Assembly (NCBI GenBank): GCA_948805675.1 | Contig: CAQIBN010000008.1 | Span: 1-64,000 of the forward strand | From: an uncultured Clostridia bacterium | Lineage (GTDB): Bacteria; Bacillota; Clostridia; TANB77; CAG-508 | Reading direction: 5' to 3' | Length of the DNA: 64,000 nt | In this document: positions 18,733 through 27,485 of the stretch, one piece after another | How positions within the stretch are numbered: the first letter of the stretch is position 1 | Layout: the number at the start of each line of letters is the position of its first letter | The notes under the pieces: generated by a model | Told to the model about the DNA's origin: nothing | The model's input: the letters and a program-made list of their open reading frames with translations, nothing else | The model's database searches: none | Made by a program: the position numbers and the translations under genes

Positions 18733-19497
18733 ATGGAAAAAAAGTTAAAAATTATTCTTATTGAAGATAACAATGAAGAAAGTAAAATGTTTCAAAGCTT
18801 CATAAATAAACGAAATGATATAACATTAGTATCTACAACAAAATCTAGTAATGAAGCATTAATTTTAGTTAAAAAGCATTCTCCAAATGCAATTATTTTA
18901 GACTTAGAATTACATCAAGGTAATGGTTCTGGTTTCGAATTTCTAAATAATTTAAAAGACTTATCACTACCTTATAAACCTTTAATTATTGTAACTACAT
19001 ATATAGCATCACAAACAATATATGATAAACTTCATAAAGATTTTGTAGACTTAATTTTTTATAAAAAACAACCAGATTATTCACCAAAACTTGTTATAGA
19101 TGCTTTAGTTTTATTAGCCCATGAACCTTATTTAAAATCTACATCTATTTCCTCTCCAGAAGAAAAAGATATAGAAATTAAGAATAAAATTAATAAAGAA
19201 TTAGATTTAATTGGTATAAGTTATAAACTTAAAGGTAGAGAATACCTATTTGAGGGAATTTATTTCTTATTAACAAATGATAATTCTAATATTACCGTGT
19301 TTCAATATTTATCTAATCATTATAAATTATTAATTAGTAGTATAAGTCGTGCTATTCAAACATCCATTAATCATACTTGGAGAACATCATCTATTGAAGA
19401 CCTAAGAATTAACTACACTGCTCAAATAAATTATAATACTGGAGTTCCAACTCCTACTGAATTTATATATTATATAGTAAATAAGTTAAAGCAATAA
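18733..19497 (+). CDS. Spo0A-like response regulator (paralogue)
   Basis: 254 residues. The receiver domain has the acidic pair E11/D12, phospho-acceptor D57 (IILDLEL), T88/T89 and K111/K112. The C-terminal domain from about residue 145 matches the Spo0A DNA-binding fold: IGISYKLKGREYLFEGIYFLL, SRAIQTSINHTW and a terminal PTPTEFIYYIVNKLK. Identity to Spo0A looks low, and no spoIVB neighbour is present, the usual context of the sporulation master gene, so I infer a paralogue. It is likely phosphorylated by the GHKL kinase downstream. Confidence 0.85.
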   Translation: MEKKLKIILIEDNNEESKMFQSFINKRNDITLVSTTKSSNEALILVKKHSPNAIILDLELHQGNGSGFEFLNNLKDLSLPYKPLIIVTTYIASQTIYDKLHKDFVDLIFYKKQPDYSPKLVIDALVLLAHEPYLKSTSISSPEEKDIEIKNKINKELDLIGISYKLKGREYLFEGIYFLLTNDNSNITVFQYLSNHYKLLISSISRAIQTSINHTWRTSSIEDLRINYTAQINYNTGVPTPTEFIYYIVNKLKQ

Positions 19498-19532
19498 CAT
19501 GTATCCACAATTTTTGCACATAAATGCATTCA

Positions 19533-19570
19533 ATATACCACTTAAACTAAACGTTTTAGATGGTATATTT
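19533..19570 (+). terminator. Hairpin after the Spo0A-like gene
   Basis: ATATACCA and TGGTATAT arms with an inner partial stem, followed by TTTATTTATAT. It separates the regulator from the small peptide gene. Confidence 0.55.
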
Positions 19571-19623
19571 ATTTATATAATTTAAATATAAATTATATAA
19601 TTTTGAAGTAAGGAAGTGAGATT

Positions 19624-19674
19624 ATGGATTGGTGGACTGAAATAATGAAAGCCTTATCTTATTGGTCTAGGTAA
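19624..19674 (+). CDS. 16-residue Trp-rich peptide, possible signal
   Basis: ATG with AAGGAAGTGAG ideally placed upstream encodes MDWWTEIMKALSYWSR. It has three Trp, one Tyr, a basic C-terminus and an amphipathic helical pattern. It sits between a response-regulator gene and a six-helix receptor-type kinase and is bounded by hairpins on both sides, the place where peptide pheromone genes occur. There is no Cys and no AgrB-like processing gene, so it would act as a linear peptide. Function is inferred only from position. Confidence 0.5.
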   Translation: MDWWTEIMKALSYWSR

Positions 19675-19691
19675 TATTTCCTGAAGTTACT

Positions 19692-19744
19692 AAGTAGTTA
19701 ATCAAGTGTTTAAATGTAATATTTCACTCGATTGACTACTTTTA
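19692..19744 (+). terminator. Hairpin between the peptide gene and the kinase gene
   Basis: 17-nt arms (19692-19708, 19725-19741) pair with one G-U and one mismatch, followed by TTTTAAA. It could end the peptide transcript or attenuate the kinase. Confidence 0.6.
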
Positions 19745-19796
19745 AATATTAATATAAAATACTTCATATAAATATTTACTTTATGGAGTGTTGTAT

Positions 19797-21275
19797 ATGA
19801 ATTATATTGATTTTTTTAATATGTTATTGAAATATCTTTTCATAAATTTAATCACATGTTACTTGTATCTTAAAACATTTGATTTTAAACCATTAAATAT
19901 AAAAAATAAAGTAATAATATTCTTAACTAGTTTTATCTTAGCCTTAATGTTAGCTCATTTTAATACTTTCATTAATCCTTCCTATATGCTTTTGGGCTCT
20001 TATTTAATAATAAGTTTTCTGCTACGTTATATAACTAAATATAAATCAAATCATTATATAGTTGTTACTTTTATATCATCTGCTATTACAATTATATTAT
20101 ATGAAATTAGTATATTTATTTCATTACTTATATGCATACCAATACTTCATTTAGATAGTAGAAATCCCATTATTTTATTTATTGCAATTTCTATTGAATT
20201 AATATTAGTATTTTTTATTTTTAAACTTAAAAGATTTAAAAATGGATTATCTTTTTTTAAAACAAAAGATTATTCCTATAATTTATCATCATTGTTATCT
20301 GGAATTGTATTATTAATTGTTACTAATCTAGGTAATTATACTAATAACTCAATAAGCGAATTTTTTTTATTAGGATTGACTTTAATTTTACTAAGTATGT
20401 TTATTTGGATAAAAGAAAGAATAACTTTACATTATAAGAATTTATTAGTTAAAGATACAATTCAAAATTTGCAGAATCAATTAAATGACCAAATACATAT
20501 AAATGATATTATGAAAGATGAAATAGAAAAACTTTCGATAATAAATCATAAATTCAGTAGTAGAATATCTGCTTTAGAGTTATATGCAAAAAGACTACCA
20601 AATAATTTATCCAACAATATTAATAAAAATCATCATATAATAGAAATAAAAAAATTAATCAAAAGTTTATCTTGTGAATTTTCCAACGAAATGCATATAA
20701 ATCTACAAAACAGTTTTATTATTAATAAAACAGGTATTATAAATATAGATAATATATTAGAATATTTCCAAACTGAATGTATAAATAAAGACATCTCTTT
20801 TAATGTAATTGTAAAAACTAATATTGAATATAAAATAAAAAAGGCAATACCATTAAATCTTTTAGAGATTTTAATTTCAGATATTTTAAATAATGCTATA
20901 ATTGCTATAAATCATACCTCTAATAAAAATAATAAAATATTAATTCAATTTAATAATACTAATTATTTAGAATTTCGTGTTTATGATACTGGTATTGAAT
21001 TTGAAATAAATACTCTTGTTAAACTAGGTAAAGAAAGAATAACAACTCATAAATGTGATGGAGGAAATGGAATAGGATTTATTACAACATTTGAAACATT
21101 AAATAAAACTAATGGAAGCTTTATAATTGAAGAATATAATAGGAATGAATCTGAATACTCAAAATGTTTAATTTTTAGGTTTGATAACAAAAGACAGTAT
21201 TTTATTCACTCTTATCGTTCTGAAGAAATAAAAAAAAGTTATAATAATGAATCTATTTTAAAAATAAAAGAATAG
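19797..21275 (+). CDS. AgrC-like sensor histidine kinase (HPK10/GHKL)
   Basis: 492 residues. About six membrane helices fill the N-terminal 205 residues, a receptor layout seen for peptide-sensing kinases. A helical linker leads to INHKFSSRI (putative phospho-His about residue 251) and a GHKL ATPase domain (LLEILISDILNNAIIAI as N box, DTGIEFE, GGNGIGFITTFE as G box). The ATG at 19797 is chosen because GGAG precedes it at good spacing. The likely partner is the Spo0A-like regulator. Confidence 0.85.
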   Translation: MNYIDFFNMLLKYLFINLITCYLYLKTFDFKPLNIKNKVIIFLTSFILALMLAHFNTFINPSYMLLGSYLIISFLLRYITKYKSNHYIVVTFISSAITIILYEISIFISLLICIPILHLDSRNPIILFIAISIELILVFFIFKLKRFKNGLSFFKTKDYSYNLSSLLSGIVLLIVTNLGNYTNNSISEFFLLGLTLILLSMFIWIKERITLHYKNLLVKDTIQNLQNQLNDQIHINDIMKDEIEKLSIINHKFSSRISALELYAKRLPNNLSNNINKNHHIIEIKKLIKSLSCEFSNEMHINLQNSFIINKTGIINIDNILEYFQTECINKDISFNVIVKTNIEYKIKKAIPLNLLEILISDILNNAIIAINHTSNKNNKILIQFNNTNYLEFRVYDTGIEFEINTLVKLGKERITTHKCDGGNGIGFITTFETLNKTNGSFIIEEYNRNESEYSKCLIFRFDNKRQYFIHSYRSEEIKKSYNNESILKIKE

Positions 21276-21285
21276 TTTAATAAAG

Positions 21286-21331
21286 AGTACTTAATCTATA
21301 AGAATATATTTGTTGATTAAGTACTTTTTTG
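21286..21331 (+). terminator. Terminator after the sensor kinase gene
   Basis: AGTACTTAATC and GATTAAGTACT arms (11 bp) with T6 following. Confidence 0.85.
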
Positions 21332-21477
21332 TATTAAAATGATATATAGTTAACATATGCTGTTTTTATATTTTTCATACTTTTTTAAAACTAATTTTAT
21401 AATTAATATTTTTATTTTAAATAATATCCCCTTTTCTATATCAATTATATTCAAAAGTTCTCCTTATTATATATACT

Positions 21478-21912
21478 TTACTTTTTGAATAATTCCTCTA
21501 TCTTAGATTCTCCTAAAATTATTACTCCATTTTTTGATAATAAGTCTGCTGTTATTCCATTTCCATCTATAAGTGATTTTGAAAATGTACCATCATAGAT
21601 TTTCCCATATCCACAAGATGGACTTCTTTCTTTTAGAATTGCATATTTACAATTATAAAATTTGGCTAATTTTATGATTTCTTTTGCACCTTTTTTATAA
21701 TTATCTGTAACATCTTCATTTTTATTAGTTAAAACTCTATCATCCACTATTTCTGCTGGACTTCTTGGAGTTTTTAGTCCTCCATATATTTCAGGACAAA
21801 TAGGAATCAAATTATATTTATTCTTTAATTCTTCTAGTTCATTAATTATTTCACTTTTTCCATTATATCTACAATTTATTCCCATCAAACATGCACTAAT
21901 TAATATATTCAA
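21478..21912 (-). CDS. DUF523 family protein
   Basis: 144 residues with the conserved Cys-rich motifs of DUF523: SACLMGINCRYNGKS at the start, CPEIYGGLKTPRSPAEI in the middle and ILKERSPSCGYGKIYDG near residue 97. The biochemical role is unknown; conserved Cys and Arg suggest metal or anion binding. It is monocistronic between the kinase and glutamine synthetase. Confidence 0.9.
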   Translation of the reverse strand: MNILISACLMGINCRYNGKSEIINELEELKNKYNLIPICPEIYGGLKTPRSPAEIVDDRVLTNKNEDVTDNYKKGAKEIIKLAKFYNCKYAILKERSPSCGYGKIYDGTFSKSLIDGNGITADLLSKNGVIILGESKIEELFKK

Positions 21913-21977
21913 ATCTAAATACCTCTTTTCTATTTACTATTTTACATTATATATTTATATCATATAAATAAAAAAAT

Positions 21978-22014
21978 AAAAGAGAAATGATTAATATTTT
22001 TATCGTTCTCTTTT
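21978..22014 (-). terminator. Terminator of the glutamine synthetase gene
   Basis: AAAAGAGAA and TTCTCTTTT arms with an 18-19-nt loop. The minus-strand RNA continues into ATTTTTTT. Confidence 0.8.
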
Positions 22015-22024
22015 AAATTTTCTA

Positions 22025-23909
22025 TTAAATTACGTTTTTCTTATATGCAGAATATAAACTTCTAACTTCTTCAATTTTATCTTCTAATTCAATAACTAAA
22101 TTAGAAACATTTTCCCACTCTTCTTTTTCAAAAGCATCATATATTTTACAAAATAACCCCTTTTGATTACTAGTATTTTTATAAATATATTTTCTTTTCT
22201 GTTCAATTTCCTCCCAGTCTAAATTATCTTTCTTATCATCACTTTCTATTTTTTTCCACATACTCATTTCTGCAAAATACTCTTTAATTTTCCTTTTACA
22301 AACAATTAATCTCCATTTTTCTAAAGTAGTAGTTTTAAAAGACTTTATCATTATATCTGTTAATATATTTCCATATTGTAACACCTTAAGCTTTTCTTTA
22401 TTATTTAAAACTTTTACATTTTCCCAAACAGTTCTTGGAGAATTGCCAAATAATACTTCTCTTTTTTCTTCACTATAATATTCAAATACATCTTCTTCAC
22501 TTCTATATACTCTGTTTTTATCTAAATATCCATAATACTCATCTTGTTTTTTACATATTTCTTGTAATAAAGCCTCCTCTGTTTTATTATTTAATACAGC
22601 ATATTTTATTCCATCTAACATTGATAAGTATGATACTGCAATAGTAATATACAAATTAGAAGATGGATTTGGAGATCTAAGTTCAAATCTAGTAGCAAAT
22701 GGATTTTGTTTATCTTTAACTAAACCTATTAATACACTTCTATTTCGTGATGGTTCATCTTTAGTTTTTCCTAATGATGTTACAATACATATAGGAGCTT
22801 CATAACCTGGTTTTAATCTTCTCAAAGAATCATCTGTTGAAGATATAAATGGATTCATTACTTCATAGTTTTTTAACATTCCCATTAAAGCTCCATATCC
22901 TATAATACTTAAAAATCCATCTTCATAACTATTAAATAAATTTGCTCTTGTTCCATCCTTTTTCTTTATACTTATACCTAAATGTACATGCATTCCGCTT
23001 CCAGCCACTTTTTCTATTGGCTTTGCTCTAAATGTTGTTTCTAATCCATATTTCATAAAAATTCTTTTTACTAATTCTTTAACAAAAACTTGATTGTCTG
23101 CTGATTGTAAAGGATTAGAATACTTCCAATCTATTTCAATTTGTTCCATAACATGGTCATACTTACCAAAAAAACCTAGTTTTGGTTTTACACCACCGTA
23201 CTTCTTTATGTCCCATTTCTGGTTCTAATTCATATTTTTCCATTGTTATTAAACATTCTTCTATTGCAGTTCTTACAGTTCCACTAATTTTATTCCAGTA
23301 TTGCTCATGCATTCCTTGTGATGTTGTAAGTTCTTCTATCTCAGTTTCTTCATTTGGAGTTTTCACCCAAAACTCTAATTCTGTTGCTGTTGTATAGTCG
23401 ATTTTATCTATATCATTTATATGTATATTATATTTATCAAACAACTCTGGTTTATTACTTATTAAACTAAGTATCTCTTGTTTTGTTTTACTACTACTAA
23501 GTTTTAAAATACTTCTAGAATCAACTGGTTTTCCATTATGATATAAAAATGCTGGAATCATTAATGTGCCTATAGGAAGATTTGTATTTTCATCAAATAA
23601 ATCTTCATTATAGTCTATAAACCAATCACATTCTCTATCTACTACCATATCAACTTTTGCATCATTTATTGTAGCAATTTCTGGAAGGTCTACTGAAGAG
23701 CCATCTGTTTGTACTGCTGTTTTATATAGAAATTTTTCTATATCTTCTAAAAATATTTTTATAGGTATTCTTTCATCTGTCACATTTCCAGATAAATCAA
23801 CTGCCATTAAAGAAACAAATTTTATTTGTTTATTCTCCTCTAAAATCTTTAATAAACATTCTTTATTATGTTTATCTTTTTTTATTTTATATATAAGATT
23901 ATCTTTCAT
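22025..23909 (-). CDS. Glutamine synthetase, extended type, with a +1 shift at CGG
   Basis: ATP-dependent synthesis of glutamine from glutamate and ammonia. Two segments are in different frames: residues 1-237 (beta-grasp domain, QTDGSSVDLPEIA, ATELEFW) and a larger catalytic part (MHVHLGIS, SSTDDSLRRLKPGYEAP, RFELRSPNPSSN). The join is the in-frame CGG at 23198-23196. Read plainly it gives ten odd residues and a stop; skipping the C gives EVGGVKPKLGFFGKYDH and runs straight into the second segment. A C-terminal helical extension of about 120 residues follows. Total about 627 residues. Confidence 0.88.
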
Positions 23910-24251
23910 AACTATACCTCACTTTATTTGTATTATAATATGTTGAAACTTTATAAAATATTATTTTTAATATATAATGTGTGTAAAATCTTATTTAGTT
24001 TATTACAATAAATTAAATTTAATTTATTTTTATTCTTAAATATTTATTAAAATTCTGTTTTGTTTTTCTAAAATTGATTTATCCATTTATACAATTATTG
24101 TTTTTGTATCTACAATAATTCTGAGCGATATATCTTTTGACTTTGTGCTAATACTCTTACTATTTTCTATATTTTAACCCAATATTAACATATACTAGTA
24201 TAAATTAAAAGACTTAAATAAAAAAATAACATGCAAATATTTGTAAAATAA

Positions 24252-24307
24252 TATCTATAAAATAGACAGTATAAAAAGAATTTTTTATACTGTCTATTTT
24301 ATAGATA
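24252..24307. repeat. Perfect 26-bp-arm hairpin, shared core with 27351-27422
   Basis: Arms 24252-24277 and 24282-24307 are exact reverse complements around GAAT. The core TAGACAGTATAAAAA is shared with the hairpin at 27351. It lies 15 nt past the hpf stop and may serve as its terminator. Confidence 0.85.
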
Positions 24308-24321
24308 CTATTATTTTTTAT

Positions 24322-24858
24322 TTATGCTTCTGGTTCTACTAAACCGAAGTTCTTTCCATCTTTTAATTTATACATTACATTTACTTTCCCTGTTTCAATG
24401 TTTACAAATGCTAAAAATTTATTTTGAGGTTGTTCTTGTAACATAAGTTTAGCATCTTCTGGTGAAACTGGTTTTACATCATAAAATAATGTTTTTACAA
24501 TTTCATTTTCTATTTCTTCTTCTTTTTCAAAACTGATATTAGATTCCTTTAAACGAATAGATTCTGTCATATTTTGTTTATCTTTTTTAGTTTTCATTTT
24601 TCTAATTTGACCTTCAACAATATCTATATTTTTATCTATAGAAGCATATAAGTCTTTACTACCTGTAACTGCTCTAAATACGCCATTTTGTGTGTTTACA
24701 TGCATTTCTGCAACTTGCTCTTTACCTTCTGTTTTTATTGTTGCTTGTACATCAAAATCATCTCCAAAGTATTTTACTAATCTTTCACATTTCTTTTCAA
24801 TATAACTTTTAATTGAATCTGTTGCCTTTAGTTCCTTTCCTGTTATTTTTATATTCAT
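24322..24858 (-). CDS. hpf: Ribosome hibernation-promoting factor, long form
   Basis: 178 residues. The N-terminal S30AE domain (MNIKITGKELKATDSIKSYIEKK, beta-alpha-beta fold) blocks the decoding centre. The C-terminal domain (VKTLFYDVKPVSPEDAKLMLQEQPQNKFLAFVNIETGKVNVMYKLKDGKNFGLVEPE) dimerizes 70S ribosomes into 100S. Start 24858 has GGAGAG 6 nt upstream. The C-terminus of long HPFs is well conserved here. Confidence 0.95.
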   Translation of the reverse strand: MNIKITGKELKATDSIKSYIEKKCERLVKYFGDDFDVQATIKTEGKEQVAEMHVNTQNGVFRAVTGSKDLYASIDKNIDIVEGQIRKMKTKKDKQNMTESIRLKESNISFEKEEEIENEIVKTLFYDVKPVSPEDAKLMLQEQPQNKFLAFVNIETGKVNVMYKLKDGKNFGLVEPEA

Positions 24859-25038
24859 AAAAATCTCTCCTTCCACTGTTTAGTGCTCTTTTGTTACAAC
24901 TTTCGTTGTTATTCTCATTATATATTGTTTATCTAAATTTTTCAAGCAATTTATTTATTTTTATATGGATTCATTGGTTTTGCGTATATTTTTGACATAA
25001 AATATGTTCACCATTTTAAAAATATTATATTATGATTA

Positions 25039-25641
25039 TTATTTATATAATTCATTTTTTTCTATATATTGTAATACATTAATATCTAACTTATCTCTAA
25101 TTAGCTCTATTTTATCTACTTTTATTTTATCTCTTATAAATGTAGAACAGATTTTTATTTCCTTCATATTATTTATACAATAAAAATTATGGCTGTATTT
25201 ATTCAAAATCTCATTTTTAGATATTATTTTTTCTAAGTTTATATTATTTCTATTTAATAAAATGAAATTATAATTACTTACTAGTTCCTCACAATTCTTC
25301 CAGTTTAATATATTTTCAAAATTGTCTGCTCCCATTATAAAATATATTTCATCATCTTTATATTTATTCTTTATTAATCTAAATACATCAATTGCTTTAT
25401 AATTAATATTTGTATTTAGCTCAATATCACATACATCTAGTTTTTGATTTTCTTTACATATTAATTTTAACATTTCATATCTATATTTTTCATTTATTAA
25501 CCCATGTTTTTTATATGCATCACCTACTGGAACAAAAAACAATTTGTCTAATCCAAGCTGTTTTAATATTGTTTCTGCACATGTTTTATGGGCTAATGTT
25601 GGTGGGTTAAAACTGCCTCCAAAAAATGCATATTTTTTCAT
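25039..25641 (-). CDS. nadD: Nicotinate-nucleotide adenylyltransferase
   Basis: 200 residues. It adenylates nicotinate mononucleotide in NAD synthesis. The nucleotidyltransferase motif GGSFNPPTLAHKTCAE is at the N-terminus, FIMGADNFENILNWKN in the middle, and the ISxTxxR-like CSTFIRDKI near the C-terminus. Start 25641 is chosen because GAGG lies 6 nt upstream. No yqeK or rsfS homologue follows as in many Firmicutes. Confidence 0.93.
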   Translation of the reverse strand: MKKYAFFGGSFNPPTLAHKTCAETILKQLGLDKLFFVPVGDAYKKHGLINEKYRYEMLKLICKENQKLDVCDIELNTNINYKAIDVFRLIKNKYKDDEIYFIMGADNFENILNWKNCEELVSNYNFILLNRNNINLEKIISKNEILNKYSHNFYCINNMKEIKICSTFIRDKIKVDKIELIRDKLDINVLQYIEKNELYK

Positions 25642-25802
25642 ATCTTGCCTCACATTCTATTTTTACATATTAACATATGTGCATTTATTTTTCAATCTAA
25701 CATACTAAAATTTATATATCACAACAATTTTCATATTATATGTAAAAGCACAGATTTTACAATGTATCATTTTGTGAAACAGAAATTCAACTGCAAATCT
25801 CT

Positions 25803-26101
25803 GTTTTTTCGCAGGATAAAGACATGATTTTTTTCAAATTGATACAAGCTATGTATACCAGTGATTATAAGACTTTTTTACTCAAAATTACATTTTTATC
25901 AAAATAAAATTTTTAAAATTCATTTAATAGAATTATTGATTTTTTAACACTTATTTTAAAAAAAATTTGCTCAAATTAAAGAATATTGATTTTTAAATAT
26001 TTACAGCGTATTTTTGTATTTTAAAATGCTTTAAACCATTGATTTTACTAAGTTCATATATTATAAAAAATAATTTTTATGTCTTTATGCTGGTTTTTTC
26101 G
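25803..26101. mobile_element. MITE-like insertion with 9-bp target duplication
   Basis: GTTTTTTCG occurs at 25803-25811 and again at 26093-26101. Between them, 281 bp begin with CAGGATAAAGACAT and end with the reverse complement of CAGCATAAAGACAT (13 of 14 matching). The interior is about 80% A+T without an ORF. Inverted ends inside exact direct repeats are the mark of a non-autonomous transposon. The right end lies 10 bp from the rpsT promoter. Confidence 0.75.
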
Positions 26102-26110
26102 TGATAACCC

Positions 26111-26139
26111 TTGCATTTTTGGTTTTCTCATGATATAAT
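26111..26139 (+). promoter_or_regulatory. Promoter of rpsT
   Basis: TTGCAT (26111-26116), 17-nt spacer, TATAAT (26134-26139), with the rpsT start codon 43 nt further on. Confidence 0.8.
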
Positions 26140-26181
26140 ATTTTTCGTTATAATTTACTATCTTAAGGGGAGGTGCAAAAC

Positions 26182-26448
26182 ATGCCAAATATTAAATCAG
26201 CTATAAAACGTGTTAGTGTTATTGAAAAGAAAACATTAAGAAATAATATGATTAAATCAGGATATAAATCAGCTGTTAAAAAGTTTGAACAAGCTATAGA
26301 AGCTGGTAATACTGAAGAAGCAAAAACATTATTCTCACAAGCTACAAGAAAAATAGATCAAGCTTGCAGTAAAGGTGTTATAGTAAAAAATACTGCTGCT
26401 AGAAAAAAATCTAATTTAGCAAAAAAATTAAATGCTATTCAAGCATAA
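26182..26448 (+). CDS. rpsT: 30S ribosomal protein S20
   Basis: 88 residues, basic and helical, with the family start MPNIKSAIKRVSVIEKK and the KNTAARKKSNLAKKLN C-terminus. It binds 16S rRNA in the body of the small subunit. GGGGAGGTG lies 7 nt before the ATG at 26182, which rules out the in-frame ATG three codons earlier. Confidence 0.97.
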   Translation: MPNIKSAIKRVSVIEKKTLRNNMIKSGYKSAVKKFEQAIEAGNTEEAKTLFSQATRKIDQACSKGVIVKNTAARKKSNLAKKLNAIQA

Positions 26449-26487
26449 TTAAGGTAAAAAATTGTGCACAGTTTTTTACTATATAAA

Positions 26488-26519
26488 AACAATCTAGTAT
26501 ATTTTCTAGATTGTTTTTT
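26488..26519 (+). terminator. Terminator of rpsT
   Basis: AACAATCTAG and CTAGATTGTT arms (10 bp), then TTTTATT. Confidence 0.88.
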
Positions 26520-26843
26520 ATTATATGATTTATTAACTTTTGTATTTTTTTCTTTAAACTTTTTACTATCTATATTTTTCTCTTTTTAATATCTTTTTAA
26601 AACCTTCAAACTTAACATTTTATACACACTATACACATGAATAAAATTTTTAGTAATAAAAGTATAATAAATACCTTATCTACAATATATATTTTAGTAT
26701 ATACAATAATAAAATGTAAAACATCCTAAAACAGTTCATTCATTTAGTATCTAACATTTATTTACTTGGCTAAAATTACCTTTGATTTTCTCCATTGATT
26801 TATGTTAATATATATTTATAAAAATATAGAAAGCTGTGATATT

Positions 26844-27101
26844 ATGAAAGAAAAATTTGAAATATTATTAAAATCAATCCTTAATATAGATAAAAAAATA
26901 CTAAGAATAATGAAAACTGGACTAAAATATTCTTTTTACTTTTGTATTTTAGCAACATTAATTTTACTTACATATAAATTTTTTAGTTTACCAACATTAT
27001 TTTATGCTGGAATTTCATTACTAAAATCTGGACTATTTTTTATAGTTGCTTTTACTATTTGTGGATTTGCTTTTGATAAGATTACACATGAGATTGGCTA
27101 A
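26844..27101 (+). CDS. Small two-helix membrane protein
   Basis: 85 residues from the ATG at 26844: a basic N-terminal amphipathic stretch (KSILNIDKKILRIMKTGLKYS) and two hydrophobic helices (about residues 32-50 and 58-77). Similar unnamed proteins are often found in Clostridia. No recognised function; ribosome site is weak. The 400 nt before it hold only the rpsT terminator. Confidence 0.6.
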   Translation: MKEKFEILLKSILNIDKKILRIMKTGLKYSFYFCILATLILLTYKFFSLPTLFYAGISLLKSGLFFIVAFTICGFAFDKITHEIG

Positions 27102-27163
27102 CATTTCTTTAGCATAAAAAATCTCTACTTATGTCCTATCTGGATATAAAATCTTTAGTATAT

Positions 27164-27333
27164 AACAATAGTGGGCTGAATTATATTTCACACACAATTT
27201 CTCCTATTACAGCCCACATTTAATTGTTCATGTGCCATTTTCTGAAAAAATTATATACAATAATTTTATATAATTGGAAAGCTTTATTTATTAAACTTTA
27301 CTCTTACAATAGAACATTTCTATTATAAAAAAA
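27164..27333. repeat. Dispersed intergenic repeat, copy 1 of 4
   Basis: About 170 nt related to copies at 48554, 57547 and 60331. Shared blocks in order: AACAATAGTGGGCTGA, CCCACATTTAATTGTT, GTGTGC-like followed by an A-run, and a final TTCTATTATAAAA. The first two blocks form a stem (GTGGGCT with AGCCCAC). No ORF. Confidence 0.75.
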
Positions 27334-27350
27334 GAGTGATTATGTTGTTT

Positions 27351-27422
27351 TAAAATGGTACCTATAAATAGACAGTATAAAAATTACTCTTTTTATACTG
27401 TCTATTTATAGGTACCATTTTA
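27351..27422. repeat. Perfect 33-bp-arm hairpin near gatB
   Basis: Arms 27351-27383 and 27390-27422 are exact reverse complements around TTACTC. It shares its core with the hairpin at 24252. It lies 64 nt past the gatB stop and may terminate the gat transcript. Confidence 0.88.
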
Positions 27423-27485
27423 GTTATCTTAAAACAATTATTTTTTTATACGAAAACATCTTCCATTATGTTACATTATTATTAA

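Noticed and set aside
18733..19497. Calling this gene spo0A itself
   Set aside because: The domains fit, but the sequence is divergent and the usual spoIVB neighbour is absent, so paralogue is the safer label.
19500..19790. AgrD-type cyclic pheromone gene beside the AgrC-like kinase
   Set aside because: The peptide has no Cys or Ser in the usual ring position and no AgrB-like gene is near; only a linear peptide is proposed.
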